Part shown: positions 52,103 through 60,719 of the stretch, one piece after another
Numbering within the stretch: the first letter of the stretch is position 1
How the letters are laid out: each line of letters opens with the position of its first letter
Assembly: GCA_034408855.1 (NCBI GenBank)
Contig: JAWXCK010000074.1
Coordinates: 62,001-126,000 of the forward strand
From: JAIYDQ01 sp034408855
Lineage (GTDB): Bacteria; Planctomycetota; Planctomycetia; Pirellulales; Pirellulaceae
Reading direction: 5' to 3'
DNA length: 64,000 nucleotides
The notes under the pieces: model-generated
What the model saw: the letters and a program-made list of their open reading frames with translations, nothing else
Told to the model about the DNA's origin: nothing
Database searches by the model: none
Program-made: the position numbers and the translations under genes

Positions 52103-52597
52103 CTACGAAGCTCGACGCCAGCTTTCGAACGTCGAGGCGCTGATGCGCGATCGCAACTGAGTGTCGAGAAGAGAGTTTGCCGGTGCATGAAACGCATTCG
52201 GGCCCGACGGTGCATTCGCCAAGAACTCTCGAGCTGCCGATCGCCACTGGTCTGCCCATTGCGAATTTTGTTTTAGCCAGCTTTCGACCGCTTGCCTGAG
52301 AGCCGGTTCGCCGGCAACTTCGATTCTACCTTCGCTATCGGTCTTGAGTTCCACAGCCGACGGCTCTGTTGCTCCAATCGATTTTAGATACTGCTGTAGT
52401 TCAGAAACGAGTTGTCCAAGTGTTCCCACCGAACTTTGGCTTGAAACGTCCGAGGCTAACGCTGATTCGGAGCTTAACGGTTCTAGGAGGTAATTCGCGA
52501 AGTTCGAGCTTGTTTCAACCGCTTTTTGCGCGAACTTGCCGGCGACTCGAATCGCTGGCAAAGCCGCAGCAATTATCGCTGGTGAAAGGCTCATCAA
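52103..52597 (-). CDS. Hypothetical protein
   Basis: A 164-aa protein with an N-terminal hydrophobic/Ala-rich helix (MMSLSPAIIAAALPAIRVAG) that may be a signal or membrane helix, followed by a Ser/Gln-rich, helical soluble part (GQLVSELQQYLKSIG, EGRIEVAGEPALRQAVESWL) with no motif I recognise. It is convergent with the upstream epimerase gene. The codon pattern looks coding, but I do not recognise the family. Confidence 0.55.
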   Translation of the reverse strand: MMSLSPAIIAAALPAIRVAGKFAQKAVETSSNFANYLLEPLSSESALASDVSSQSSVGTLGQLVSELQQYLKSIGATEPSAVELKTDSEGRIEVAGEPALRQAVESWLKQNSQWADQWRSAAREFLANAPSGPNAFHAPANSLLDTQLRSRISASTFESWRRAS

Positions 52598-52879
52598 ATA
52601 AGTCGCTTTTTGAATAGGGAGGTTTTGAAATGCAAGTCTGCAAAATCAGCCGTTCCGTTAACGTCCAGCTCGGCACGCACAACTCATCTATCGGCAAAGA
52701 TTAACGAATACGTTGACTATTAGTTTTCGCGATCGACAAATAGATAAAGGGGGTCGACCTTGCAGGCGGTGCATTTCCGGTTTGTACGGAAAGCAACGAT
52801 TTCATCGATCGCGAAGCCAGAATCGGTTCGATACGGAAGTTCAGTGAGTGGAACTGGTTTCGTGCAAAGGATGAGATAT

Positions 52880-53167
52880 ATGAACCACCGTCTCGGATGT
52901 ATGTTGATGCTAACCGTCGGATTGATTGCTAGCACAGGCTGCAATTTGATCGGCAATCGCTGCGGTACTTGCCACCCAGGCTGTCGGCCAGGCCCGATCG
53001 GATGGCAGCGAGGTGGGACCGACTATCAGACGCATATCAACCACTATGCCTACCGAAACCAGCAAGCTGGATCGGGAACACAAGCGGCTGCGACGGCTTA
53101 CCCCTACTACACCAATCGTGGCCCGCGCGACTTTCTGGTAAACAACCCTCCGACCATCGGACGGTAG
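52880..53167 (+). CDS. Small Cys/Tyr-rich lipoprotein
   Basis: A 95-aa protein. The signal peptide ends in a lipobox-like ASTGC. The mature part is short and low-complexity, with CGTCHPGC, then Gly, Gln, Tyr and Asn residues (YQTHINHYAYRNQQAG). Such small lipoproteins are common in planctomycetes. The ATG at 52880 is preceded by AAAGG at good distance. The function is unknown. Confidence 0.6.
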   Translation: MNHRLGCMLMLTVGLIASTGCNLIGNRCGTCHPGCRPGPIGWQRGGTDYQTHINHYAYRNQQAGSGTQAAATAYPYYTNRGPRDFLVNNPPTIGR

Positions 53168-53190
53168 AGGGGCTTGCAGAACGAGCGTAT

Positions 53191-53295
53191 TTTCCAGACT
53201 ATTAGCCGGTACGCGCTAGCGGCCGGTTTCTTCGCATCGAACTGGAAACCGAACGCTAACGCGTCCCGGCTGATCAGCGTGTGAACGGTTACGCT
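53191..53295 (+). repeat. 104-bp palindromic element, copy 2
   Basis: Matches the reverse complement of 3350-3453 over about 104 bp, starting TTTCCAGACTATTAGCCGG and ending GTGAACGGTTAC. The core inverted repeat (53206-53269) has 16-nt arms flanking TTCTTCGCATCGAA. Confidence 0.8.
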
Positions 53296-53670
53296 TGTGT
53301 TCGCGGAACGAACAACGGCATTATCAAGTGCAATCATATTGACGATTGCCAACTCACTTTGCATCTTTGGCAAGCACCTTTGTAAATTCTTCCGTGGCGT
53401 GCGGCTTTGTGATGGCCTCGACTGAAAGCTAGCAATATTCCGATTTCTCTCGGAAATGTCGCCATCAGGGCACTTTACGCACCGCTACGATCTTCTGGAA
53501 GATTTTGCGCCCAGATTTAGACGGCTTTTGGCCTAGTTTTTGCGTGAGTAAGGCAGTGTGCGTTAAGTTTCCGCCTATTTTGTCGGTTGTTTGATAGCAG
53601 ACAGAACCAAACGCGGGTTTGAAGCGTCTAAAAGAAAAGTTCGATGATCAGACCAGACGTGTCAAAGTGA

Positions 53671-53776
53671 GAGGCGAAAGAAAGAATGTCGCATGTGAAG
53701 CGACATCCGTTCAGTCGCCTCGAAGGATTTTTGCAGTGGTCTTAGGATTAGACCTGTCCCGCAGGAACGAGGCGAC
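53671..53776 (+). ncRNA. Structured leader with alternative pairings upstream of sigma factor
   Basis: Stem A: GAGGCGA (53671-53677) pairs with TCGCCTC (53715-53721), enclosing an inner 7-bp stem ATGTCGC (53686-53692) with GCGACAT (53700-53706). Alternative stem B: GTCGCCTCG (53714-53722) pairs perfectly with CGAGGCGAC (53768-53776), enclosing GGTCT-loop-AGACC (53738-53754). Stems A and B cannot form together. The segment ends about 60 nt before the sigma factor start, so it may be a cis-regulatory leader or a separate small RNA. No known riboswitch signature was recognised. Confidence 0.4.
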
Positions 53777-53838
53777 TTGCAGCGGTTGGGAGCCGCAAGG
53801 AATAGTCAAGTCATAGCTTCGTAACCGGGAGTTGAATT

Positions 53839-55503
53839 ATGAATAGTGAATATCGTATCGCATTGCTTCGAGAACTTCGGGACCAACAGGTTCGTTTCGC
53901 TCCGCGCACCAAGCGTATCGAGCAAGCCAATCGAGCCGAACAGTTGCTCTCCGAATTGGATCCGAGCCGCGATTATCCGTTCGAATTTCTTTTTTATCGC
54001 GTCACCGACGTTCGCCCAGAAGAAAATGCGCGACGGCTGATCAAAGGCAACGACGCCGCTCACGACCTTCGATTGTTCGTTGAAGACATTACCGATTCGA
54101 CGAACATGCGAGTGGACGAACTGGCCGAGCCGATTCACACCGTCGAAGATCTCAGCAAGATGTTCAATGTCTCGACCAAGACGATTTCGCGGTGGCGCGA
54201 ACGCGGTTTGGTCTCGCGACGCTTTGTCGCCGAAGGACGCAAGCGAGTTGGTTTCCTTCATAGCAGCGTCGAACGCTTCGTTTCCAAAAATCGGCAGCGA
54301 GTCCGTCGAGGTGAGCGATTCAGCCAAATGAACGACGACGAACGGTCCGACATGATCGAGCGAGCACGTCGATTGGCGACCGAAAACCTAAGTCTGTCCG
54401 CTGTCGCCCGCCGATTGGGACGCGAGATGGGCCGGAGTACCGAAACGGTTCGCTACACGTTGAAGAATTTTGATCGCCAGAATCCTCAAATGGCTGTCTT
54501 CCCTGATCAACGCCCAACGCTATCGCCCGAAGATCAACGCGCAATTTACCAACAGCATCGTCGAGGTGTGAGTTTGGTGATTCTCGCCAAGCGGTACGGG
54601 CGAACTCGCGGCAGCATCGTTCGTATCTTGAATGAACAACGAGCCGTCCGGATTCAGGAACTTGCCTTGGATTTCATTCACAACGACGATTTCACCAAGA
54701 AGTCGATGGCGACTGAGATTCTCGGCGAGTTGCCCAAGCTGGCGACCGCAAGCCGGAAAGTCCGAGCGCCCTCGGGCTTGCCTGCCTATCTAGCGTCGCT
54801 TTACGACGTAGCGTTGCTGACGCGTGAACAAGAATACCACCTGTTCCGCAAGCTGAACTACTTGAAGTACTTGGCCAACGCCAAGCGAGCTACGCTCGAT
54901 CCAAAGGCACCTTTAATCGCGTTGATGGACGAGATCGAATCGCTGTACGAAAAATCGGTCGAGGTTAAAAACCAGATCGTGCAAAGCAACTTGCGGTTGG
55001 TGGTCTCCATCGCAAAGCGACACGTCAACGGAAACGAAGATTTCTTTGGCTTGATCAGTGACGGAAACGTTTCGCTTATCCGAGCCGCCGAAAAATTCGA
55101 CTACTCGCGTGGCAATAAGTTTAGTACCTACGCGACGTGGGCGATCATGAAGAATTTCGCGAGGACGATTCCTGACGAATTTCGCCATCGCGATCGATTC
55201 CGCACTTCCGGTGAAGAAGTCTTCGTGGCACACCAAGACAATCGAGCTGACAACTTTGCGATGGAAATCGCTCAGCAAAACCGACAAGTTCAAATCAATC
55301 GAATTTTGCATAAGCTCGACCAGCGCGAGCAGGAAATCATTATTCGTCGCTTTGGACTTGGCGAGAGCCTTGAGCCGTCTACTTTGAAAGAAGTCGGCGA
55401 AGTGATGGGTGTCACGAAAGAACGCATTCGTCAAATCGAAGCTCGAGCGTTGGATAAACTGCGAGTTGCAGCCAAGGAAGAGCATATCGACGCTCCCGAG
55501 TAA
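53839..55503 (+). CDS. Sigma-70 family factor with HTH-rich N-terminal extension
   Basis: A 554-aa sigma factor. Residues about 345-420 match region 1.2-2 (QSNLRLVVSIAKRHVNGNED, then DGNVSLIRAAEKFDYSRGNKF and FSTYATWAIMKNFAR), and about 505-545 region 4 with the -35-binding helix (LKEVGEVMGVTKERIRQIEA). The first 330 residues are not a usual region 1: they hold a MerR/excisionase-like winged-helix segment (LSKMFNVSTKTISRWRERGL, about 97-135) and further helical repeats that look like helix-turn-helix units (LSLSAVARRLGREMGRSTET; SLVILAKRYGRTRGSIVRIL). It is well placed after a GGGAG ribosome site. The promoter targets are unknown. Confidence 0.85.
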   Translation: MNSEYRIALLRELRDQQVRFAPRTKRIEQANRAEQLLSELDPSRDYPFEFLFYRVTDVRPEENARRLIKGNDAAHDLRLFVEDITDSTNMRVDELAEPIHTVEDLSKMFNVSTKTISRWRERGLVSRRFVAEGRKRVGFLHSSVERFVSKNRQRVRRGERFSQMNDDERSDMIERARRLATENLSLSAVARRLGREMGRSTETVRYTLKNFDRQNPQMAVFPDQRPTLSPEDQRAIYQQHRRGVSLVILAKRYGRTRGSIVRILNEQRAVRIQELALDFIHNDDFTKKSMATEILGELPKLATASRKVRAPSGLPAYLASLYDVALLTREQEYHLFRKLNYLKYLANAKRATLDPKAPLIALMDEIESLYEKSVEVKNQIVQSNLRLVVSIAKRHVNGNEDFFGLISDGNVSLIRAAEKFDYSRGNKFSTYATWAIMKNFARTIPDEFRHRDRFRTSGEEVFVAHQDNRADNFAMEIAQQNRQVQINRILHKLDQREQEIIIRRFGLGESLEPSTLKEVGEVMGVTKERIRQIEARALDKLRVAAKEEHIDAPE

Positions 55504-55578
55504 TGCGTGGTTGCCCTGAATTCGTGGGGAGATAACAAGAACCGCTAGAATGCCCCACGAATTGGAAAAGAAATCAGC

Positions 55579-56484
55579 GTGAATTGTCTTATCGTCGGGT
55601 GCGGATATCTCGGGCAACGAGTGGCCCGATTATGGAATGAAACGGGAAATCGCGTTTACGCGATTACGCGTTCCAAAGCCAAAGTCGATCAGCTATTGGA
55701 AAAATCGATCTCGCCGATTGTCGTCGATTGGTATCAAAGCGACGGTTGGCCGGAACTTCCCGATTTCGATCGGTTGCTTATAAGTGTAAGCCACTCGCCA
55801 ATTCCCAATGTATCGCACGACGAAACGCATGTTCGAGGATTAAATCATCTTTTCACTCGATCAGCATTCGATCGATGCAAGATTGCTTATCTCTCGACAA
55901 CCGGAGTATATGCGCCGTGCGACGATGGTCGGTGGATCGATGAGAATTCGCCAGTCCTCCCGAATCGACCGGGCGCAATCGCCGCCTATGCAGCCGAACG
56001 CTGGATCGGCAAACATATCCCGTCAGACCGATATTCGATTCTTCGTGCGGCAGGTATCTACGGACCAGGTCGCGTACCCAGACTTGATAAACTACAAGCA
56101 AACGAACCGCTCGAGGCCGATCCCGAAAGCTATCTGAACCTGATCCACGTCGACGATCTGGCCAGGATCGCTGTGGCCGTTATGGAACACCCTTCGGCCG
56201 TCGGTGTATTCAATGTTTCCGACGGTCACCCCGTGCTTCGCCGCGACTACTATCAATTTATCGCAAATTCGATCGATTCCCCCCTGCCGCAGTTCAGCTC
56301 GCCAAATGCAAACGAACTGGCATCTAAAACGGATTCGACCGGCAACCGAGCGCGAGGAGAAGGGAGCAAGCGGATCGCCAACCATCGAATCATCCAGGCG
56401 ATCGGTTATCGATTTCAGATAGCCGACTACATTGCCGGTTTAACCCCGCTCATTAAGCCCCCAATAACTACTCCCCGTTCGTAG
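55579..56484 (+). CDS. NAD-dependent epimerase/SDR family protein (YeeZ-like)
   Basis: A 301-aa extended SDR-type protein. The Rossmann motif is IVGCGYLGQRVA, and STTGVY marks the substrate region, with YAAERW where most epimerases have YxxxK, so the catalytic Lys is replaced by Arg. AAGIYGPGR and NLIHVDDLARI match the family's later motifs. It starts at GTG 55579. The substrate is unknown; YeeZ-like proteins are poorly characterised. Confidence 0.8.
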   Translation: MNCLIVGCGYLGQRVARLWNETGNRVYAITRSKAKVDQLLEKSISPIVVDWYQSDGWPELPDFDRLLISVSHSPIPNVSHDETHVRGLNHLFTRSAFDRCKIAYLSTTGVYAPCDDGRWIDENSPVLPNRPGAIAAYAAERWIGKHIPSDRYSILRAAGIYGPGRVPRLDKLQANEPLEADPESYLNLIHVDDLARIAVAVMEHPSAVGVFNVSDGHPVLRRDYYQFIANSIDSPLPQFSSPNANELASKTDSTGNRARGEGSKRIANHRIIQAIGYRFQIADYIAGLTPLIKPPITTPRS

Positions 56485-56502
56485 TTCCGCCTTTGGGCGG
56501 CT
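56478..56502 (+). repeat. GTAGTTCCGCCTTT repeat (intergenic copy)
   Basis: The segment around GTAGTTCCGCCTTTGGGCGG, with a small CCGCC/GGCGG hairpin, matches the intragenic copy at 13626-13650 in 22 of 25 positions. It starts at the stop of the SDR gene. Confidence 0.7.
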
Positions 56503-56597
56503 TTCCTCAGGAAAAAATTGCCGACAAATAAAGTTTGCCCTTATCCGAAACGTAAGCTACGTTTTCATTGGATGTGAAATTTGCCTAACCATCGAGG

Positions 56598-56876
56598 GTG
56601 ACAACTGTGCCGAATACGTCAACTGTGCCGAATGCAACGAGCAGCCCGGCTTTGGACGGGCTGAACCAAGCCAATTTTCTCGATCGTCGTCAGTCGGGGG
56701 GCAACGAAAAAGGAATCGAGCGACGTCAGTTTGGCAATTCGTATCGCGAGTTAAGCGAGCCAGGCCGCGAACTAGCCGAGGCGATCGATGCCTATAAAGT
56801 TCAACATCGGCGACGGTACATTACAACCGACGAAATGCTCGACGTCATTCGATCGCTCGGTTATTCCCAAGATTGA
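56598..56876 (+). CDS. Small basic protein, paralogue of the 47034 protein
   Basis: A 92-aa protein from GTG 56598. A variable N-terminus is followed by FLDRRQSGGNEKGIERRQFG, then ELAEAIDAYKVQHRRRYITT and EMLDVIRSLGYSQ. The last 50 residues match the C-terminal half of the protein at 47034. It has a helical, basic character, suggesting RNA or protein binding, but no function is known. It is upstream of the PQQ-like protein gene. Confidence 0.72.
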   Translation: MTTVPNTSTVPNATSSPALDGLNQANFLDRRQSGGNEKGIERRQFGNSYRELSEPGRELAEAIDAYKVQHRRRYITTDEMLDVIRSLGYSQD

Positions 56877-56990
56877 TGCACCGGTAGTCTCGACGACACG
56901 TCCTTCTTTCGATATCCTCCGAAACATTTGCCTCTTGCCTGGGTTTTCTGACCTGTTGCAAGCTTGTTTCTTGTCTGGAGGATGGTGCCG

Positions 56991-58397
56991 ATGTTACGCG
57001 TGAATGCAGCGATTAGTTTCTTGGCCTTGGCAATCGCGGCAATGTTCGTCGCTCCATCGAGCAGGGCTGAGACGCTGGGTTGGAACCGATTTCGGGGACC
57101 AAACGGCTCTGGAATATCACTCGATCCGTCGCCGCCTCCAACGAGCTGGACTTCGGAAAAAAATGTTCGTTGGAAAATCGATCTTCCAGGCCCTGGCTCT
57201 TCCAGCCCGATCATCGTTGGCGACAAGCTCTTCGTAACTTGCTGGACCGGTTATGGCACGAGCCAAGCTCCCGATGCCAGCATGGAAGCGCTTCGCCGTC
57301 ATCTAATCTGCATCGATCGCTCGACGGGAAAAACGCTTTGGGATCGTTCCGTCGAAGCCGTTCTTCCTGAAGACAACTATCAAGGCATGTTTGCCGAGCA
57401 TGGGTATGCTTCCCATACGCCGACTTCGGATGGTCAAAACATCTACGCCTTTTTTGGAAAAACAGGCGTCGTCGCTTTCGATTTAGAGGGAAAAGAACTT
57501 TGGCGACAAGCCGTCGGTGACGGACTCGATTCACGACGATGGGGATCATCGTCCAGTCCGATTTTGTACAAAGATTTCGTGATCGTTACCGCTTCGGCTG
57601 AAAAGCGAGCTTTGGTGGCCCTCGATAAGAAGACAGGCAAAGTTGCCTGGGAACAGAAAGCCGATGGCTTTCAGTCGGTATGGGGAACGCCAATTCTAGT
57701 GAAAGTTGACGAATCGCGAACGGATTTAGTGATCGGTGTCCCCTTTGAATTGTGGGGCTTCGATCCGACAAACGGGGAATTGCGATGGTTTTGCCCTGGT
57801 TTGGATACCGATACGTTTTGTTCCAGCGTTGTTTCGAACGATTCAATCGTCTACGCCGTCGAAGGACGAAGTGGCGGATCTATTGCGCTCAAAGTAGGCG
57901 GCAAAGACGATATCTCGAAATCAAACGTTGTCTGGTCAGGACGCGATCGAAGTCGAATCGGGACACCGGTCATCTATCAAGATAAGCTTTACTATTTCAA
58001 TAGCGGAGTCGCTAATTGCATCGACGCCAAGACCGGAAAACAAGTTTTCGAAGGTCGGTTAAAGAAAGAGCTTGCCGATGCTGCACCGAGCAGCGGCAAA
58101 GCGTCCGCCGCTTCGGCATCTGGAGAAGGTGAACCCCGTCGTCGCGGTGGCCCTGGCGGTGGTGGCGGACCTGGCGGCGGCCAGGATTACTCATCACCTA
58201 TCATTGCCGGAGGCATGATTTACTACACGAGCCGATCGGGGGACATGTATGTCATTCAACCTGGCGATGAACTCAAGCAAGTCGCCGTCAATCGAGTCAG
58301 CAATGATCGGGATGAAGACTTTAGTTCGACCCCCGCCGCCTCGCAGGGCCAACTCTTTATTCGGTCCTCGAAAAGGCTCTACTGCATTTCGAACTAA
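56991..58397 (+). CDS. Secreted PQQ-like beta-propeller protein
   Basis: A 468-aa protein. The signal peptide ends PSSRAET, and WNRFRGPNGSG is the typical start of planctomycete PQQ-like propellers. Repeated blade motifs such as LICIDRSTGKTLWDRSVEA, VVAFDLEGKELWRQAV and LVALDKKTGKVAWEQKA follow. A Gly-rich segment near residues 385-400 (RRRGGPGGGGGPGGGQ) interrupts the last blades. No PQQ-binding catalytic motif is obvious, so a structural or sensory role is possible. The ATG at 56991 has a GGAGG at 9 nt. Confidence 0.85.
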   Translation: MLRVNAAISFLALAIAAMFVAPSSRAETLGWNRFRGPNGSGISLDPSPPPTSWTSEKNVRWKIDLPGPGSSSPIIVGDKLFVTCWTGYGTSQAPDASMEALRRHLICIDRSTGKTLWDRSVEAVLPEDNYQGMFAEHGYASHTPTSDGQNIYAFFGKTGVVAFDLEGKELWRQAVGDGLDSRRWGSSSSPILYKDFVIVTASAEKRALVALDKKTGKVAWEQKADGFQSVWGTPILVKVDESRTDLVIGVPFELWGFDPTNGELRWFCPGLDTDTFCSSVVSNDSIVYAVEGRSGGSIALKVGGKDDISKSNVVWSGRDRSRIGTPVIYQDKLYYFNSGVANCIDAKTGKQVFEGRLKKELADAAPSSGKASAASASGEGEPRRRGGPGGGGGPGGGQDYSSPIIAGGMIYYTSRSGDMYVIQPGDELKQVAVNRVSNDRDEDFSSTPAASQGQLFIRSSKRLYCISN

Positions 58398-58521
58398 GTC
58401 GCCAAAGTTAAGTCCCCAGGAACCTTTTTGCTGCCTTAGGGGTCTGGTACAGAATAGCTTCGCAAGTTACGAATGCTTTCTGTGGCCTGAAACTAACTAT
58501 CTGCAAAAGGAACCGACGCCA

Positions 58522-59538
58522 ATGATCGTCGTGATGGAAAAAACTGCTTCGGATGAACAAGTCGAGCACGTCTCGAATCGCATCCAGGAAATGGGACTTA
58601 AATCGCACATTATTCGAGGAACCGAGCGGACGGTCATCGCGGCCGTTGGTGACGATCGAAAGATCAAAATCGAATCTTTTGAAAGTTCTTCTGGTGTTGC
58701 CGAGGTCTTACCGATCCTCGCGCCCTACAAAGTAGCCTCGCGAGAGCTCAAACCTGAATCGACGCAGATTCAAGTTTTGAATTTTAAAGCTGGGGCCGGT
58801 GCTGTCGGCATGATCGCTGGTCCCTGCTCAGTTGAAAGCGAAGAGCAGATCGTAGCCTGCGCTCGAGCGGTCAAGAAAGCTGGCGGTACGGCTCTTCGAG
58901 GCGGGGCATTCAAACCGCGAACGAGTCCTTATAGTTTTCAGGGGATGAAAGAAGATGGCCTCAAGCTTTTAGATATCGCGCGCCAAGAAACGGGGCTCGC
59001 TATTGTTACCGAAGTGATGAGCCCAGAAGATGTCGATCTCGTCGCCAAATACGCCGATGTCTTGCAAATCGGGGCTCGCAATATGCAAAACTATCGGTTG
59101 CTCGAAGCCGTCGGTCGCAGTTCACGTGCCGTACTGCTCAAGCGTGGGCCGAGTGCGACAATCGAAGAATGGCTCTTGGCTGCCGAGTATATCCTGAACG
59201 AAGGGAATCCCAACGTGATGCTCTGCGAGCGCGGCATTCGAACTTTCGAGAGCCACACCCGATTCACGTTGCCGCTGGCGAGCGTCCCGTATCTCCATCG
59301 CAAAACGCATTTGCCGGTCATCGTCGATCCGAGCCATGGTACTGGTCACTCGTATCTGGTTAGCGACATGGCCGCCGCGAGCGTCGCCGCCGGTGCCGAT
59401 GGATTGATTATCGAAATGCATCCGAACCCCGAAAAAGCCGCCAGCGATGGTTATCAATCGCTCGATTTTTCGCAGTTCGATAGCATGATGCTCCAATGTC
59501 GCAAGATTTCCGACGCACTCGGTAAAACTTTCGGTTAA
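58522..59538 (+). CDS. aroF: 3-deoxy-7-phosphoheptulonate synthase (type I-beta)
   Basis: A 338-aa enzyme. An N-terminal ferredoxin-like regulatory segment (about residues 1-70) precedes the barrel with AGPCSVES, GGAFKPRTSPYSFQG, KRGPSATIEEW and VDPSHGTGH. It condenses PEP and erythrose 4-phosphate, the first step of the shikimate pathway. The N-terminal segment is the kind that mediates Tyr/Phe feedback in the T. maritima-type enzyme. The ATG at 58522 gives the standard length. Confidence 0.94.
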   Translation: MIVVMEKTASDEQVEHVSNRIQEMGLKSHIIRGTERTVIAAVGDDRKIKIESFESSSGVAEVLPILAPYKVASRELKPESTQIQVLNFKAGAGAVGMIAGPCSVESEEQIVACARAVKKAGGTALRGGAFKPRTSPYSFQGMKEDGLKLLDIARQETGLAIVTEVMSPEDVDLVAKYADVLQIGARNMQNYRLLEAVGRSSRAVLLKRGPSATIEEWLLAAEYILNEGNPNVMLCERGIRTFESHTRFTLPLASVPYLHRKTHLPVIVDPSHGTGHSYLVSDMAAASVAAGADGLIIEMHPNPEKAASDGYQSLDFSQFDSMMLQCRKISDALGKTFG

Positions 59539-59606
59539 ACATTGCCGTTCCACAAGCGTCCTCGAATAATCGAAAACCATTTCCAACATCGGTTGCCGGA
59601 GAATCC

Positions 59607-60581
59607 ATGACACGTCTGTTTATCAATACGATCCAGCCGCAAACGCAGATCGACGAAGTCTATCGCGTCACCGACAAGCAGCATCGAGCGAATCGGCAAG
59701 GAAATATGTACTTGCTGCTGCAGCTCAGCGATCGATCGGGGACGATTTCAGGTATGCGGTGGAATGCCGATGCACGGCTCTATGAATCATTTCAAAAAGG
59801 CGACTTTCTTCGTATCCAGGGTGCCGCTCAACTTCACAATGGCCAACTGCAATTGATTGTTAATCAGTTGCAGTTGGTTGATCCTCAAGAATTGAATCCC
59901 GAAGATTTTGACCAGCTTGACCGAGTCCGTGTCGATCAGCTTTGGACCGAACTCGGCGAATTGATTGGCTCGATGAAAAGCGAGCAACTCAAAGTGATCG
60001 GCGAAGCGTTTTATAACGATGCCAACATCGAGCGATTATTTAAACTAGCACCGGCAGGCGTCAAAACTCATCATGCCCATGCTGGCGGACTGCTTACCCA
60101 CGTCGTCGAATTGATGAATCTTGCCAGTTTGGTTGCGACGCGTTATCAGCACATCGACCGCGACATGCTACTGCTCGGGACCATGCTGCACGATATTGGC
60201 AAGCTAGAAGAATTGTCGTTCGAAGGCGAACTGACGTATAGCGATCCCGGACAATTGATTGGGCATTTAGTACAGGGCGTCCAGATGCTCGATCGTAAGA
60301 TTGTCGAGGTCGAACATCAACGCGGATCGTCGCTCGATCGGGAACTTGTCTGGCGATTGCAACATATGATCGTCAGCCATCATGGACATCTCGAACACGG
60401 TTCACCGCGCGTCCCAATGACGCTCGAAGCCATCGTGCTACATTATTTGGATGACATGGACGCCAAAGTAAACGCGGCCACCGAATTTATTCGCGCCGAC
60501 CGGAACAGCGATAGCCCATGGACTTCCTACCATACAACCCTCGGCCGCAAACTGTATAAACCATCTGTCATCACGCGATAG
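59607..60581 (+). CDS. YhaM-type 3'-5' exoribonuclease (OB + HD domain)
   Basis: A 324-aa protein. An OB-fold nucleic-acid-binding segment (about residues 10-95) precedes an HD phosphohydrolase domain with HAGGLLTHVVELMNLAS, MLHDIGKLEEL and HMIVSHHGHLEHGS, in the order expected for YhaM/CBF1-like exonucleases. It should degrade RNA 3'-to-5' in the cytoplasm. ATG 59607 starts the canonical N-terminus. It lies 68 bp after aroF. Confidence 0.88.
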   Translation: MTRLFINTIQPQTQIDEVYRVTDKQHRANRQGNMYLLLQLSDRSGTISGMRWNADARLYESFQKGDFLRIQGAAQLHNGQLQLIVNQLQLVDPQELNPEDFDQLDRVRVDQLWTELGELIGSMKSEQLKVIGEAFYNDANIERLFKLAPAGVKTHHAHAGGLLTHVVELMNLASLVATRYQHIDRDMLLLGTMLHDIGKLEELSFEGELTYSDPGQLIGHLVQGVQMLDRKIVEVEHQRGSSLDRELVWRLQHMIVSHHGHLEHGSPRVPMTLEAIVLHYLDDMDAKVNAATEFIRADRNSDSPWTSYHTTLGRKLYKPSVITR

Positions 60582-60600
60582 ATCTTCGTTTCCCCTATTT

Positions 60601-60682
60601 CCACGTAGCCGAGTCTCTCCGAGACTTGGAAATACGTCGACTTACATCGACTTGTCAGTCTCGGAGAGACTGACCTACGTGG
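60601..60682. repeat. 26-nt-arm hairpin downstream of the YhaM-type gene
   Basis: Arms 60601-60626 and 60657-60682 pair at 23 of 26 positions around a 30-nt loop (CCACGTAG and GTCTCTCCGAGACT blocks). It lies between two convergent genes and may serve as a bidirectional transcription end or be a mobile repeat. Confidence 0.75.
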
Positions 60683-60719
60683 CAATGTCAGTGGCATTCG
60701 GCGGGACGCCCGCAAGCAA

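Larger units (their letters stand above)
53168..53838. other. Long gene-free spacer upstream of the sigma factor
   Basis: This 671-bp stretch has no credible coding sequence. It contains the second copy of the 104-bp element (53191-53295) and, nearer the sigma factor, a structured segment (about 53592-53820), described separately. The sigma promoter should lie between. Confidence 0.6.

Noticed and set aside
53592..53838. RNase P RNA, SRP RNA, tmRNA or known riboswitch in the sigma leader
   Set aside because: None of the conserved signature strings of these RNAs is visible; only simple competing stems are seen.
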